From contig CANJMI010000012.1 of assembly GCA_947475525.1 (NCBI GenBank), positions 62,001 to 126,000 on the forward strand: 64,000 bases of DNA, read 5' to 3'. Under the pieces are notes generated by a model. It was not told the origin of the DNA, did not search any database, and saw only the letters and a list, made by a program, of their open reading frames with translations. Position 1 is the stretch's first letter; every line of letters begins with the position of its first letter. Shown in pieces: positions 33,536 through 42,793 of the stretch. Made by a program: the position numbers and the translations under genes. The stretch is from Polyangiaceae bacterium. GTDB lineage: Bacteria; Myxococcota_A; Polyangia; Polyangiales; Polyangiaceae.

Positions 33536-35848
33536 TTAGTCGCGCGACCCCGGTGGAGCGCCGAGCGGAGGCGGACGCCATGAAACCGCTTTGCGAGTGT
33601 TCTCGTTCGTGTGAGGCGGAGGTGCGGTCGATCGACGCACTCGAGCGACCGGTTCATCGACGGCGACTTCGACACCGAGTGCGCGGCAGCGGCGAATGAG
33701 GCGCTCCGATTCGACACCGGGGGCGACGAGAAGACCTCCGAGTGGCGACGGATCGAGAAACATGTCGGACGCCCCGGGCCGCGTGCGCAGCATCTCGCGC
33801 ACCTCGGGGTCATCGACCCAGAGAAAGCCCCCCGCCGGAGTGAACGTACTCTGCCCGACGATGGTGCCCGCTTCTTGCAGCCAGCGAGCGATGGGCTCAG
33901 GCACGCTCGCGAGCGCCTCGAGTCGTCGGCGCATCTCAAGCGCATCAATCCCGAGAGACAGCCCACGGCCCACCGCAGCCGCCGTCACCTCGAGTTCGAG
34001 CGACGGCTCGATGCCGACAACGTCTACGAACGACGTGAGGTCGAGCACCTCCGCAACGCGCGCCCCAGCACCGACGCGCAGACGTCGTTCGACCATGTCG
34101 CTCCCGGCGCCACGGCTAGCATGCCCCTCCTCTCGCGCAGGCGTCGCTCCTGCAGTCGCGAGCTCACGGCCACGAAAAGTGAGGCGAATCGCGACCCCGG
34201 GAAGTTCCGCGGCCGACGAGGCCTCGGTCACGGCACCACCGACGTCCACGACGCCGAGCGCCGGCAGCGATTCGAGGAGAATTCGCCGAACGAGCGCCGC
34301 CTCCGCGGGCACGGGCAGATCGACCCGTTTTGCCCAACGCGCGAAGAGACGATGGAGCCCGCCCGTACGCGGGTCCGCGTCGATGTACGCCGCAAGTGCG
34401 GAGTAGGGAGCCCACTGCCCTTCGCTCAAGTCAACGAGCGCATCGAGAACGATTTCGCGCAGCACGCAGACCGGACTCGCATCGCGCGCTTCGATAGGAA
34501 GTCGCAACATTTCCGCCTCGACGCGCGCCTCATCCCACGTCCCTCCGCGGCGCCACGCTTCAAACAACGAGCGAGTCAGTTCCCCGACCGCCAACGTCCC
34601 GGGTGGAGAGACCGCGGAGACCGCACCCGCCCCCCAGAGGCCAATCGCGCGGGACGCCGCGACGAGAAGCGCCGTCTCTTCAGGAGTCCGGCCAAATCGG
34701 TGGGCCAGCCGCGCGACGAGTGAGCGCGGCGTGCCCACGCCCGAGCGGATCTCGCCCGCGACCCCCGACTCTCGTGCCGTGATGGCGAGCGCGAGCGCAA
34801 GCGGCGTTGGGTCGAGCGAGAAGCGAGCGCGGCGCGGGAGGTGGTCGTCTTCAGTGACTTGACTACGAATCTCCTCGCGGCGGCGCTCTCGGTCGCGCAT
34901 CCGATCGGCTCCAACAAGGGCCGCGACCTCGGTTGGAAGGACATAACGGTTCGGGTGAATCGGAAACAAGAAACCGCGTTTTTCGAGTGAAAACGCAGCA
35001 CCCCTGCGACCCGCAGCCACACCGTGCGCGCCCCGCAGGCGCATCGGCTCACGCTCGAGGTCCATCAACTCCTGCGTGTCCACCTCACCGCCGACCTGCT
35101 CAAGCTTCTCGAGCACGCGGCGCTCTTGAAGCGAGAGACGCGACAGTTCGAGCGCCAGCAACGCGGGGTCGCCGAGTACTTCCCACGCCTGCTCGAGGGA
35201 CAACGCGACCGGCGGTGTGCTCGGACGCCCGAGGTAGTGCGTGGCAATCGCGCTCGCCGTCTCGAACGGCGCCTCCGCAAGGAGTGCGCGTAGCGATCGC
35301 GGGTCGTCACCCTCATTCGCGCGCATCTGAACGAGGTAGGCTGTCGGAACGACGAGCTCGATCACCTGGCCGCTTGCGCGTGAACCGTGTTTCTCGCGAT
35401 GCCATTGCGCGAGCTCCTCGTCGGCCATCCGCGCGAAGACGAGCCCGCTCCGCACCAAAAGTTCAAGCCCCACAGGAACCGCGCCTACGACGAGCGAGCC
35501 GCCGGCCTCCGCAATGCGCCGGAGCAACTCGCCGCTCGCTCCTGGCAGCCGGCCCGGCTCTCGAGCGTCGGGAAGTCGCACGAGCGCGCGCGCGACCTGC
35601 CCCGGCTTGTCGATGCGCTTCTGCGGATCGACCTTAACGCCAATGCGTTCGGCGAGACCGTCGAGTTCCTTCGTAGGGATAGCGCGCAAGATCGTCTCAA
35701 GCCGCCGTTCGGCAGGCCGCCCGGGAGGCCGCGAGTTAGCCTCGGCGCCGCCAATTTCACCCTCGCCCGCACCGTCTCGCGGCGGCGCATTCGCGCGTTC
35801 CGGCGGGGCTTCAGAAGGCCTCGGTCGCTTACTCCCACGGTCGGACAT
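33536..35848 (-). CDS. Helicase-associated (XPB/Ssl2-like) domain protein without motor motifs
   Basis: A 770-aa protein from ATG 35848 (ATG 35878 and GTG 35881 are also open). The N-terminal 50 residues are basic and disordered (SDRGSKRPRPSEAPPER). Residues about 60-400 are helical, including ERRLETILRAIPTKELDGLAERIG, split by its turn at PTKE, and FLFPIHPNRYVLPTEVA near 325-341. The C-terminal part (about 630-700: DLTSFVDVVGIEPSLELEVT, GIDALEMRRRLEALASVPEP) resembles the helicase-associated XPB/Ssl2 domain, usually found without a helicase motor in actinobacteria and myxobacteria. No Walker A or DEAD-type box is present. Likely DNA- or repair-related, but unproven. Codon use is like its neighbours. 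Confidence 0.65.
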   Translation of the reverse strand: MSDRGSKRPRPSEAPPERANAPPRDGAGEGEIGGAEANSRPPGRPAERRLETILRAIPTKELDGLAERIGVKVDPQKRIDKPGQVARALVRLPDAREPGRLPGASGELLRRIAEAGGSLVVGAVPVGLELLVRSGLVFARMADEELAQWHREKHGSRASGQVIELVVPTAYLVQMRANEGDDPRSLRALLAEAPFETASAIATHYLGRPSTPPVALSLEQAWEVLGDPALLALELSRLSLQERRVLEKLEQVGGEVDTQELMDLEREPMRLRGAHGVAAGRRGAAFSLEKRGFLFPIHPNRYVLPTEVAALVGADRMRDRERRREEIRSQVTEDDHLPRRARFSLDPTPLALALAITARESGVAGEIRSGVGTPRSLVARLAHRFGRTPEETALLVAASRAIGLWGAGAVSAVSPPGTLAVGELTRSLFEAWRRGGTWDEARVEAEMLRLPIEARDASPVCVLREIVLDALVDLSEGQWAPYSALAAYIDADPRTGGLHRLFARWAKRVDLPVPAEAALVRRILLESLPALGVVDVGGAVTEASSAAELPGVAIRLTFRGRELATAGATPAREEGHASRGAGSDMVERRLRVGAGARVAEVLDLTSFVDVVGIEPSLELEVTAAAVGRGLSLGIDALEMRRRLEALASVPEPIARWLQEAGTIVGQSTFTPAGGFLWVDDPEVREMLRTRPGASDMFLDPSPLGGLLVAPGVESERLIRRCRALGVEVAVDEPVARVRRSTAPPPHTNENTRKAVSWRPPPLGAPPGSRD

Positions 35849-36028
35849 GATGCTCGAAGGCCCGCGATTCGGACCCATCACGGAGACGCGACCGAAAGCG
35901 GACCTAACACCGTACCGTCTTTCGGCCGCAACTCAAGCGGCGTCGGGCCCGGTACTGCCCACGGGCCCCACCGGAGGCGAGAGGGATGGGCGCGACGCGG
36001 GGCAGAAGACAGACTAACCTCACGCGTC

Positions 36029-37333
36029 GTGCTTCTTCGCGATCCAGTTCACGGGCTGATTTCCTTCGAGGCCGACGAGGAGTCCATCATTCCGCGGCTG
36101 CTCGAGGCCCCCGAGGTCCAACGGCTTCGACGCATCCGCCAGCTCGGACTGACGAGCCTCGCGTTTCCGGGTGCCGAGCATACCCGATTTTCCCACGCCC
36201 TCGGGGCCGCGCACGTGATGCAGCTCTTCATCGCACGCCTCCGAAAAATCCACGACGAGCTGCCGTTCTGGCAACGGCTGACCAGCGAACGCGCACGCGA
36301 CGCCCTCGCCGCGGCGCTCTTGCACGACGTCGGTCACGGCCCGCTTTCCCACTTGTTCGAGGATGCCGTCGCCCACGCGACGGGCAGCTGCCGCCTCCAC
36401 GAAGAATGGACCGAACACGTGCTGCTCGACGAGAGCACGACCGTGCACCGAATTCTCGCCGCGGACGACCCCGAGCTCCCCCAGCGCGTGGCTGGCCTCG
36501 TGCGTGGCGAGCACGAGTTGCCTTACCTTGCACGCGCAGTCAGCGGCACGTTCGACGTCGATCGCTGCGATTACTTGTTGCGCGACGCCCACGCGACCGG
36601 AGTTGGATACGGCGACTTCGACTTGCCTTGGCTCTTGCGAAGCCTGCGCTTCGGGGAGAGCTCCGACGGTGCGCCGCCGGGCCTGGCGATCGATGGGCCG
36701 AAAGGAATGAACGCCATCGAGTCCTTCATTCTGGCGCGCCATTTCATGTTCCAGCAGGTGTACTTCCACAAGGCGACACGCGCGGCCGAATGGATGATCC
36801 GGGCGATTTTACGACGCGCGATGCACTTGATTCAGGACGGCACGCGCCTGCCTGGAGTGCCGCGGGCGATGCTCGCCTTCGCCGCCGGCGACACGCCCTC
36901 CCTCGGCGACTACCTCGCCCTCGATGACCAAGCTCTCCTCGAGACGCTGAGTCAGTGGCGTGATGCCGCGGACCCGATCCTCGCGGATCTTTGCAACCGT
37001 CTCCGCGCTCGCGTGCTCTTCAAAACGGAGGAACTCTACGGTGTGGCACAGACTCCAGCAGCCCGCGAGAGCGCGTATGCGACGGTGCGTGCCATCTCGG
37101 AAGAGGCGGGCCTGGCTCCCGACTATTACACCGGCTTGGACATCGCCACGGACACTCCTTACGAGGAAGATCGCTCGCTTACCGTGATTTTCGGTTCAGG
37201 ACCGCCGCGACGCCCGACGGAGGTTTCCTTCTTACTCGACCGGCTACGCGACGAGACGCTGTCGCGCGTGCGTGTCGTATTTCCGGGAGAGTTGCGGCAA
37301 CGCGTTCGCGACGCGCTGCGACAGGCTCGCTGA
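36029..37333 (+). CDS. HD-domain phosphohydrolase
   Basis: A 434-aa protein starting at GTG 36029 (LLRDPVHGLISFEADEES follows, the usual N-terminus of this group). It has the HD metal site: H in GAEHTRFSHALGAAHVM near 53-66, then ALLHDVGHGPLSHLFED near 93-109, and D in VDRCDYLLRDAHATG near 178-190. This group (YdhJ/YwfO-like HD phosphohydrolases) is related to dNTPases; substrate not determined here. The frame is open upstream to 35387 but that part lies antisense to the helicase-associated gene. The divergent gap 35849-36028 presumably holds promoters; nothing specific is seen in it. It is followed directly by 37334. Confidence 0.88.
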   Translation: MLLRDPVHGLISFEADEESIIPRLLEAPEVQRLRRIRQLGLTSLAFPGAEHTRFSHALGAAHVMQLFIARLRKIHDELPFWQRLTSERARDALAAALLHDVGHGPLSHLFEDAVAHATGSCRLHEEWTEHVLLDESTTVHRILAADDPELPQRVAGLVRGEHELPYLARAVSGTFDVDRCDYLLRDAHATGVGYGDFDLPWLLRSLRFGESSDGAPPGLAIDGPKGMNAIESFILARHFMFQQVYFHKATRAAEWMIRAILRRAMHLIQDGTRLPGVPRAMLAFAAGDTPSLGDYLALDDQALLETLSQWRDAADPILADLCNRLRARVLFKTEELYGVAQTPAARESAYATVRAISEEAGLAPDYYTGLDIATDTPYEEDRSLTVIFGSGPPRRPTEVSFLLDRLRDETLSRVRVVFPGELRQRVRDALRQAR

Positions 37334-37999
37334 ATGCCCTCACCCCACAACGGCGCGAACCAAAAAACGGACGGCTTCCGCGTCGTGCGAGGCGCTCTCC
37401 CCGCGTCCATCGTCGTCGCGTCCCTGGCGTGCTCCTCCGCCGCCTTCGCAGAAGATCGCTCCTACGGCCGCTTCGATGGCGACCTCGCGCTCGCAGGTGA
37501 GCTTGCGCTCGTCGCTAGCGAAGATGGGCCGGCACTCGGCGTCCGTGCAACGGCAAGCTACCTGACGATGGCCGGCGCCTATGCCGAGTACGACGAAGGA
37601 CTCGACCGCCAGGGAGAATCGATGGCGCGGCGGCTCTCGGGCGGCATCGAGTTGCGGCCGCTCTTCCTCGCGCGATTCGTAGGCGACCTCGAGACGGGAG
37701 CGCCGCTCTTCGACCTGTGGCTCGACTCCCTTGGCTTCGGATTGGGAACGTTCATCACCTGGCACCCGGCGATGGCGTGCGCCGAGAACTGCCAGCGCCA
37801 GGGGCTCGAATTCGCAGGACGCATGGCCCTTCCGCTCCTCGCGCGGGCGAACGGTCCGTTCGTCGCCCTGCGCGGCGGAGCCCGCTTCGAGATGGGTACA
37901 CCGGCGACGGGTAGCCTCGACGAGACGGTTGCGTTTGGCGCGCTATCCATTGGCTTCGAGGGCCTCATCCCGACGGGGCTCTTGCGACGCGCGCCATGA
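37334..37999 (+). CDS. Small exported protein, probably beta-rich
   Basis: A 221-aa protein, starting the base after the HD gene stop codon. It has a signal-peptide-like segment (LPASIVVASLACSSAAFA, cleavage before EDRSYG). The rest alternates hydrophobic and polar residues (DLALAGELALVASEDGPAL, LGVRATASYLTMAGAYAEYD), suggestive of a small beta barrel, and has two cysteines (AMACAENCQRQG). The end is SIGFEGLIPTGLLRR. No family recognised. Spacing suggests co-transcription with the HD phosphohydrolase, though the functional link is unclear. Confidence 0.65.
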   Translation: MPSPHNGANQKTDGFRVVRGALPASIVVASLACSSAAFAEDRSYGRFDGDLALAGELALVASEDGPALGVRATASYLTMAGAYAEYDEGLDRQGESMARRLSGGIELRPLFLARFVGDLETGAPLFDLWLDSLGFGLGTFITWHPAMACAENCQRQGLEFAGRMALPLLARANGPFVALRGGARFEMGTPATGSLDETVAFGALSIGFEGLIPTGLLRRAP

Positions 38000-38036
38000 T
38001 TCTCGCATCGCCCGACGATGGCGGTATGATGTCGGC

Positions 38037-39449
38037 GTGAGGAAAGTGGCTCGAAGGTTCGCCAGAGCGTCGGCCGCGGCGCTCGTGGCCTGGGTGAGTC
38101 CGGCAGGAGCAGACGATCTCGTCGTGAAGTCGGGCGAGAGCGCAACGCTGTCGGGCGCGCACGTTTACGGCAAGGTCACGATAGACGGCACGCTCTTCGT
38201 CGCAAAATACGACGGGAGCTCCCCGAACTCTGGCTGGCTCCACCTAAAATCCAACGCGATCTCGCTCGCTGCCGGAGGCCGCATCGACGCCACTGGCAAG
38301 GGGTACCGAAGCGTGGTCGCGGGGGCCGAAGGCACGCTTGACGGAGCGGGGTTGGTGCCCCTTCCCTTTACGGTCGGCTCGCTGATTGCCCTGCCGGGGG
38401 GCGGAGGCGGGCACATCGGCAAGGGTGGAAACGGAAGCGACTACCGCTACAAGGGGCCGGGCGGCAAAGTGGTCTGCGGCTCGCTGCTCTCGCCGCAATC
38501 CACGCCTACGTCTCCGGGCGGCGCGGCCTACGACGACGCGACGATGGCGTTCGTCCTCACTGATCCTCAGCAAGGAATGGGAAGCGCGGGCGCACCGAGT
38601 CACGCGGGCGACCCGAACCCCACCGTCGATTTACCGGGCGGTTTCGGCGGCGGCGTGATCATGCTCGAGGCCGCGACGATCACGCTCGAAGGCGCGGTGC
38701 TCGCCAATGGGCTCGGCTTCGACGGGCCCGCCAACGGGCAAGGCACGAGCCCCGGCGGCGGCGCGGGGGGCACGATTTATTTGCATGCGAGCACGCTCGT
38801 GACGGGTGCGGACGTGCACCTCGAGGCCGCGGGAGCCCAAGGCCGCCCGCAAGTCCTCCCTACCCCGTCGAGCGGTGGCAGCGCGGTAGTGGGCGGCAGC
38901 GGCGGAGGAGGCCTTATCGTCATCGCCGCCGCGGGTGCGCCTCCGTTGTCGCAAGTCAGCGTCATTGGCGGAGCGAGCCCAGACGCGGCTTGCACGGACG
39001 CGAAAGGCGGTGACGGCACGTTGTACCAAGTCGGTCAAGGCTCGTGCATCGACGTCGATGGCGACTCCCACGGCAGCGACGCCTGCGAGAGCAGCGGCAG
39101 CGGCGGGGGCAGCGCGAGCGGCGACGACTGCAATGACACCGAGCCGAACATCCACCCGGGCCAACCCGAGCTCTGCGACGGCATCGATCAGGACTGCAGC
39201 GGCAAAGCCGACGACGCCGACGACGCGACGATGTGCTTGAAAAACCAGACGTGCAAGGACGGCGCCTGCGAAGCGGTTCCCCCTGACCCCGAGACCCCGA
39301 CCGATGGCTCGCATTCTCATCTCACGCTCGGGGGCGGCCTCTGCAGCTGGTCTGCGGGCACGAACCCATCCGGGTGGCCAGCCTTCGCGCTCGTCTTCGG
39401 CCTCCTCGCGCACCGGCGACAGCGACGTTCCCCGCCCACAGCCCGCTGA
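38037..39449 (+). CDS. Surface protein with MopE-like metal motif and MYXO-CTERM-like tail
   Basis: A 470-aa exported protein starting at GTG 38037 (signal RASAAALVAWVSPAGA). Residues about 30-320 are glycine-rich and beta-helix-like (AHVYGKVTIDGTLFVAKYDG, ITLEGAVLANGLGFDG). Near 340-410 is an Asp/Cys motif (DVDGDSHGSDACESS, GDDCNDTEPNIHPGQPELCD, GIDQDCSG), matching the MopE-type putative metal-binding repeat. The end (GGGLCSWSAGTNPSG, a hydrophobic stretch WPAFALVFGLLA, and RRQRR) fits the MYXO-CTERM cell-surface sorting signal: Cys-containing spacer, TM stretch, Arg cluster. The processing enzyme is not in this window. The three-part layout is visible; function is unknown. Confidence 0.8.
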   Translation: MRKVARRFARASAAALVAWVSPAGADDLVVKSGESATLSGAHVYGKVTIDGTLFVAKYDGSSPNSGWLHLKSNAISLAAGGRIDATGKGYRSVVAGAEGTLDGAGLVPLPFTVGSLIALPGGGGGHIGKGGNGSDYRYKGPGGKVVCGSLLSPQSTPTSPGGAAYDDATMAFVLTDPQQGMGSAGAPSHAGDPNPTVDLPGGFGGGVIMLEAATITLEGAVLANGLGFDGPANGQGTSPGGGAGGTIYLHASTLVTGADVHLEAAGAQGRPQVLPTPSSGGSAVVGGSGGGGLIVIAAAGAPPLSQVSVIGGASPDAACTDAKGGDGTLYQVGQGSCIDVDGDSHGSDACESSGSGGGSASGDDCNDTEPNIHPGQPELCDGIDQDCSGKADDADDATMCLKNQTCKDGACEAVPPDPETPTDGSHSHLTLGGGLCSWSAGTNPSGWPAFALVFGLLAHRRQRRSPPTAR

Positions 39450-39506
39450 GTCGAACGCACGCTCCCTCTTGCCGTCCGCGCCCAATAGGCGAAGGATGCG
39501 CGGCGA

Positions 39507-40475
39507 ATGAAGGAAGCTAAGACGGCACTCGAGATGTACCGGATGATGCAACTCATCCGACGCTTCGAGGAAGAGGCGGCCCGTGCCTATTCACTAGGCA
39601 AAATCGGCGGTTTTTTGCATCTCTACATCGGGCAAGAGGCGATCGCCGTCGGAGCTGCGCACGCCCTCGAGGCCACCGACAGTGTCGTCACCACTTACCG
39701 TGACCATGGCATCGCCCTCGCCCGAGGCATGACCTCGAACGCCGGGATGGCCGAGCTTTTTGGCAAAGTCACCGGCTGCTCGAAAGGGCTCGGCGGCTCG
39801 ATGCATTTCTTCGACAAAGAACACCGCATGTACGGCGGCCACGGAATCATCGGCTCCCACCTTCCGCTCGCGGCGGGCATCGCATTCGCGTCGAAGTACA
39901 CGGGTGACGGCGGCGTCACGATGGTGTTCTACGGCGATGGCGCAGCCTCCATCGGGGCGACCCACGAGGGGATGAGCCTCGCCGCGCTGTGGAAGCTCCC
40001 GATCGTGTTCGTTTGCGAGAACAACCAATACTCGATGGGCACGTCACTCGAGCGCTCGATCTCGGTCACCGACATGTCGACGAAGGCCGACGCGTACGGC
40101 ATGGCGAAGGATCGCTTCGTCGCCGAGGACGTGTTCGAGGTACGCGACCGCCTCAAGGTGGCAATCGAGCGCGCGCGCCGCGGCGAAGGCCCGACGCTCG
40201 TCGAGATCCTCACGTACCGCTACCGCGGCCACTCGATGAGCGACCCAGCGAAGTATCGAACGAAGGAAGAGGTGGAGGACCACAAGAGACGCGACGCCTT
40301 GAATCGGCTGCGCGCAGACCTCGACGCTTCCACAGACACGCGCGCGGCCGCCGAAGCGCTCGACGCCTCGGTAGAAGCCGAGGTCGCGGAGAGCATACGC
40401 TTCGCCGATGCGAGCCCCGAACCTACAGCCGACCTGCTCGAAGCCACCACCTACGTCGGGGAGTTTGCGCGATGA
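39507..40475 (+). CDS. pdhA: Pyruvate dehydrogenase E1 component, alpha subunit
   Basis: A 322-aa thiamine-diphosphate enzyme subunit. The TPP motif GDGAASIGATHEGMSLAA, ending in CENN (VFVCENNQYSMGT), lies near 146-181; GSMHFFDKEHRMYGGHGIIG precedes it and YRYRGHSMSDPAKYRTKEE follows near 240. With E1 beta it decarboxylates pyruvate and transfers the acetyl unit to the lipoyl group of E2. Its stop overlaps the start of pdhB by 4 bases (ATGA, 40472-40475). Branched-chain 2-oxoacid dehydrogenase subunits are similar; pyruvate is preferred because of overall similarity and the pyk context, but this is inference. Confidence 0.93.
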   Translation: MKEAKTALEMYRMMQLIRRFEEEAARAYSLGKIGGFLHLYIGQEAIAVGAAHALEATDSVVTTYRDHGIALARGMTSNAGMAELFGKVTGCSKGLGGSMHFFDKEHRMYGGHGIIGSHLPLAAGIAFASKYTGDGGVTMVFYGDGAASIGATHEGMSLAALWKLPIVFVCENNQYSMGTSLERSISVTDMSTKADAYGMAKDRFVAEDVFEVRDRLKVAIERARRGEGPTLVEILTYRYRGHSMSDPAKYRTKEEVEDHKRRDALNRLRADLDASTDTRAAAEALDASVEAEVAESIRFADASPEPTADLLEATTYVGEFAR

Positions 40476-41455
40476 AAAGCATGCGTTATCGCGAGGCGGT
40501 GCGCGAGGCCATCGCCGAGGAAATGGAACGCGATTCACGCGTCTTCTTGATGGGCGAAGAGGTTGCGCAGTACCAAGGCGCATACAAAGTTAGCGAAGGA
40601 TTGCTTGAGCGATTCGGTGAGAAACGAATCATCGACACGCCGATCACCGAAGCGGGGTTCGCGGGGATCGGCATTGGCGCCGCCATCGTGGGCCTTCGCC
40701 CCATCATCGAGTTCATGACGTGGAACTTTTCCGCGGTCGCGTTCGACCAACTTCTGAACAACGCGGCAAAGCTTCGGCAGATGTCGGGTGGCCAGCTTTC
40801 GGTGCCCATCGTATTCCGCGGCCCCAACGGCTCGGCGCGCCAGGTCGGTTCGCAGCACTCCCACTCGATGGAACATTTTTACGTGCACGTTCCCGGCCTG
40901 AAGGTGGTCGCGCCGGCCACGCCCGCGGACGCCAAAGGCATGTTGAAAGCAGCGATTCGTGACGATGACCCCGTGCTCTTCCTCGAAAGCGAGACGCTCT
41001 ATTCGGTGAAAGGCGACGTCCCCGAAGGCGACTACGTCGTTCCCTTCGGCAAGGGTCGCATCGCGCGCGAAGGCAAAGACTGCACGCTCATTTCCTACAG
41101 CCGCATGGTGCACGTCTGCCTTGAAGCGGCAGAAGCGCTCGCGGCGAAGGGCATCGACTGCGAGGTGATCGATCTGCGCAGCTTGCGACCGCTCGACGAG
41201 GAGATTCTCGTTCAGAGCATCTCGAAAACCCACCGCGCCGTCGTCGCCTACGAAGGTTGGCCGTACGGCGGAGTAGGCGCCGAAGTCGTCGATCGCATTC
41301 AACGCCTCGCGTTCGACGAGCTCGACGCGCCGATCCTGCGCGTCACGACCCTCGACGTGCCGATGCCTTACAACGCCAAGCTCGAACAGCACGTGATCCC
41401 ACAAGCGGACCGCGTCATCGCGGCGGTCGAAGCCGTCACCTACCGGAGGGATTGA
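40472..41455 (+). CDS. pdhB: Pyruvate dehydrogenase E1 component, beta subunit
   Basis: A 327-aa transketolase-like subunit. Signatures: REAVREAIAEEMERD at the start, MGEEVAQYQGAYKVSEGL, RIIDTPITEAGFAGIGIGAA, FMTWNFSAVAFDQLLNNAAK and LPVPIVFRGPNG-like VPIVFRGPNGSARQVGSQHS. The C-terminal transketolase domain has LISYSRMVHVCLEAAEAL and VIDLRSLRPLDEE. The reading frame is also open upstream (from 39989) but the ATG at 40472, coupled to pdhA, gives the standard N-terminus. One base separates it from pdhC. Confidence 0.95.
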   Translation: MKSMRYREAVREAIAEEMERDSRVFLMGEEVAQYQGAYKVSEGLLERFGEKRIIDTPITEAGFAGIGIGAAIVGLRPIIEFMTWNFSAVAFDQLLNNAAKLRQMSGGQLSVPIVFRGPNGSARQVGSQHSHSMEHFYVHVPGLKVVAPATPADAKGMLKAAIRDDDPVLFLESETLYSVKGDVPEGDYVVPFGKGRIAREGKDCTLISYSRMVHVCLEAAEALAAKGIDCEVIDLRSLRPLDEEILVQSISKTHRAVVAYEGWPYGGVGAEVVDRIQRLAFDELDAPILRVTTLDVPMPYNAKLEQHVIPQADRVIAAVEAVTYRRD

Positions 41456-41456
41456 A

Positions 41457-42791
41457 ATGGCTCGAGTCATCGACATGCCGAAGCTCTCTCCCACGATGGA
41501 AGAGGGCCAAATCGTCACCTGGCACAAGAAGGAGGGCGACGCTGTCGAGGTCGATGAACTTCTCGCGGAGGTCGAAACCGACAAAGCGACGATGGAGTTT
41601 CGCTCCTTCGATCGCGGAACGCTCCTCAAGATCCTCGTGCCGCCGGGCTCGATGGTGCGTTTGGGCGAGCCGGTCGCGGTGATCGGCAAGAGCGGCGAGT
41701 CCGCCGAGCACCTCATCCCGAACGCGCGAGGGGCGGCACCTCCGTCCGCAGCGGCACCTCCGTCCGCAGCCACTCCCGCTTCCGCAGCCACTCCCGCTTC
41801 CGCAGCCACTCCCGCTTCCGCAGCCACTCCCGCTTCCGCAGCCACTCCCGCTTCCGCGCCGGTCGCCGCCGCCTTTGTCGCGCCAGCAGCCATCGTCGCG
41901 GCGTCGGTCGGAGCGGATGGCCGCGTGAAAGCATCTCCCTACGTGCGCAAGCTCGCCCGCGAGCGCAGCCTCGATCTGCGCAGTGTGCACGGCTCGGGCA
42001 CCGGCGGTCGCATCGTCGCTCGCGACCTCGAAGGAGCCAGCACGTCGTCGCCAACCGTGATTCCTGTCGCAGCTCCGACGGCGCCTACGCCCACACTCGC
42101 GCTGGGTCGCGAGCCCCGCATCAAGCCGCTCAGCATGATGCGGCGTACGATCGCGCGACGCCTGACGGAATCGAAACAGCAGGTCCCGCACTTCTACTTG
42201 ACGATCGACGTCGACGCCGGGGCGCTCGTCGAGCTACGCACGCGCTTCAACGCGGAGGTCGGTCGCAAGGTCTCCTTCAACGACCTGGTGGTGAAGGCCG
42301 TCGCGATCGCGATCGCGCGCGCACCCGAGGTCAACGCTCAGTTCACCCCAGAGGCGCTCGTGTACCACCGTCGCGTGGATATTTCGGTCGCGGTTGCGGT
42401 CGATGACGGGCTGGTCACACCCGTCGTGCGCGACGCCGACCAGCTGACGCTGTTGCAAATCAGCGACAAAATACAGGCGCTTTCACTTCGCGCGCGCGAG
42501 CGTAAGCTGGGGGTCGAGGAGATGACGGGCGGAACGTTCTCGATCTCGAACCTCGGGATGCACGGCATCGATGAGTTCGCCGCGGTCATCAACCCGCCGG
42601 AAGGCGCGATCCTGGCTGTCGGCGCGATTCGTTCCGAACCGGTGGTGAAAAACGACGTTGTCGTACCGGGAAAACGCATGAAGCTCACGCTCTCCTGCGA
42701 CCACCGAGTCGTCGACGGCGCAGTGGGTGCGAAGTTCCTCGCGGAGTTGCGCGGCGTCATCGAACACCCACTGCAAATCCTCGCGCTCTGA
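41457..42791 (+). CDS. pdhC: Dihydrolipoamide acetyltransferase (E2 of pyruvate dehydrogenase)
   Basis: A 444-aa E2. A lipoyl domain at 1-76 has the lipoylated lysine in VETDKATMEF (Lys 43). A flexible Ala/Pro linker (about 90-140) contains five exact AATPAS repeats. The E1/E3-binding domain is at about 158-195 (KASPYVRKLARERSLDL, GSGTGGRIVARDLEG). The catalytic domain runs from about 215 to the end, with SFNDLVVKAVAIAIAR and the catalytic HRVVDGAVGAKFLAEL (His near 416). It transfers acetyl from lipoyl to CoA. No E3 gene is present in the window, so E3 must be encoded elsewhere. It starts 1 base after pdhB. Confidence 0.95.
   Translation: MARVIDMPKLSPTMEEGQIVTWHKKEGDAVEVDELLAEVETDKATMEFRSFDRGTLLKILVPPGSMVRLGEPVAVIGKSGESAEHLIPNARGAAPPSAAAPPSAATPASAATPASAATPASAATPASAATPASAPVAAAFVAPAAIVAASVGADGRVKASPYVRKLARERSLDLRSVHGSGTGGRIVARDLEGASTSSPTVIPVAAPTAPTPTLALGREPRIKPLSMMRRTIARRLTESKQQVPHFYLTIDVDAGALVELRTRFNAEVGRKVSFNDLVVKAVAIAIARAPEVNAQFTPEALVYHRRVDISVAVAVDDGLVTPVVRDADQLTLLQISDKIQALSLRARERKLGVEEMTGGTFSISNLGMHGIDEFAAVINPPEGAILAVGAIRSEPVVKNDVVVPGKRMKLTLSCDHRVVDGAVGAKFLAELRGVIEHPLQILAL
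41766..41855. repeat. Five exact 18-bp tandem repeats in the E2 linker
   Basis: gcagccactcccgcttcc occurs five times head to tail: 41766-41783, 41784-41801, 41802-41819, 41820-41837 and 41838-41855. The unit is in frame and encodes the AATPAS repeats. Just upstream a related gcacctccgtcc unit occurs twice. Repeat number can change by slippage without breaking the frame. Confidence 0.95.
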
Positions 42792-42793
42792 GC

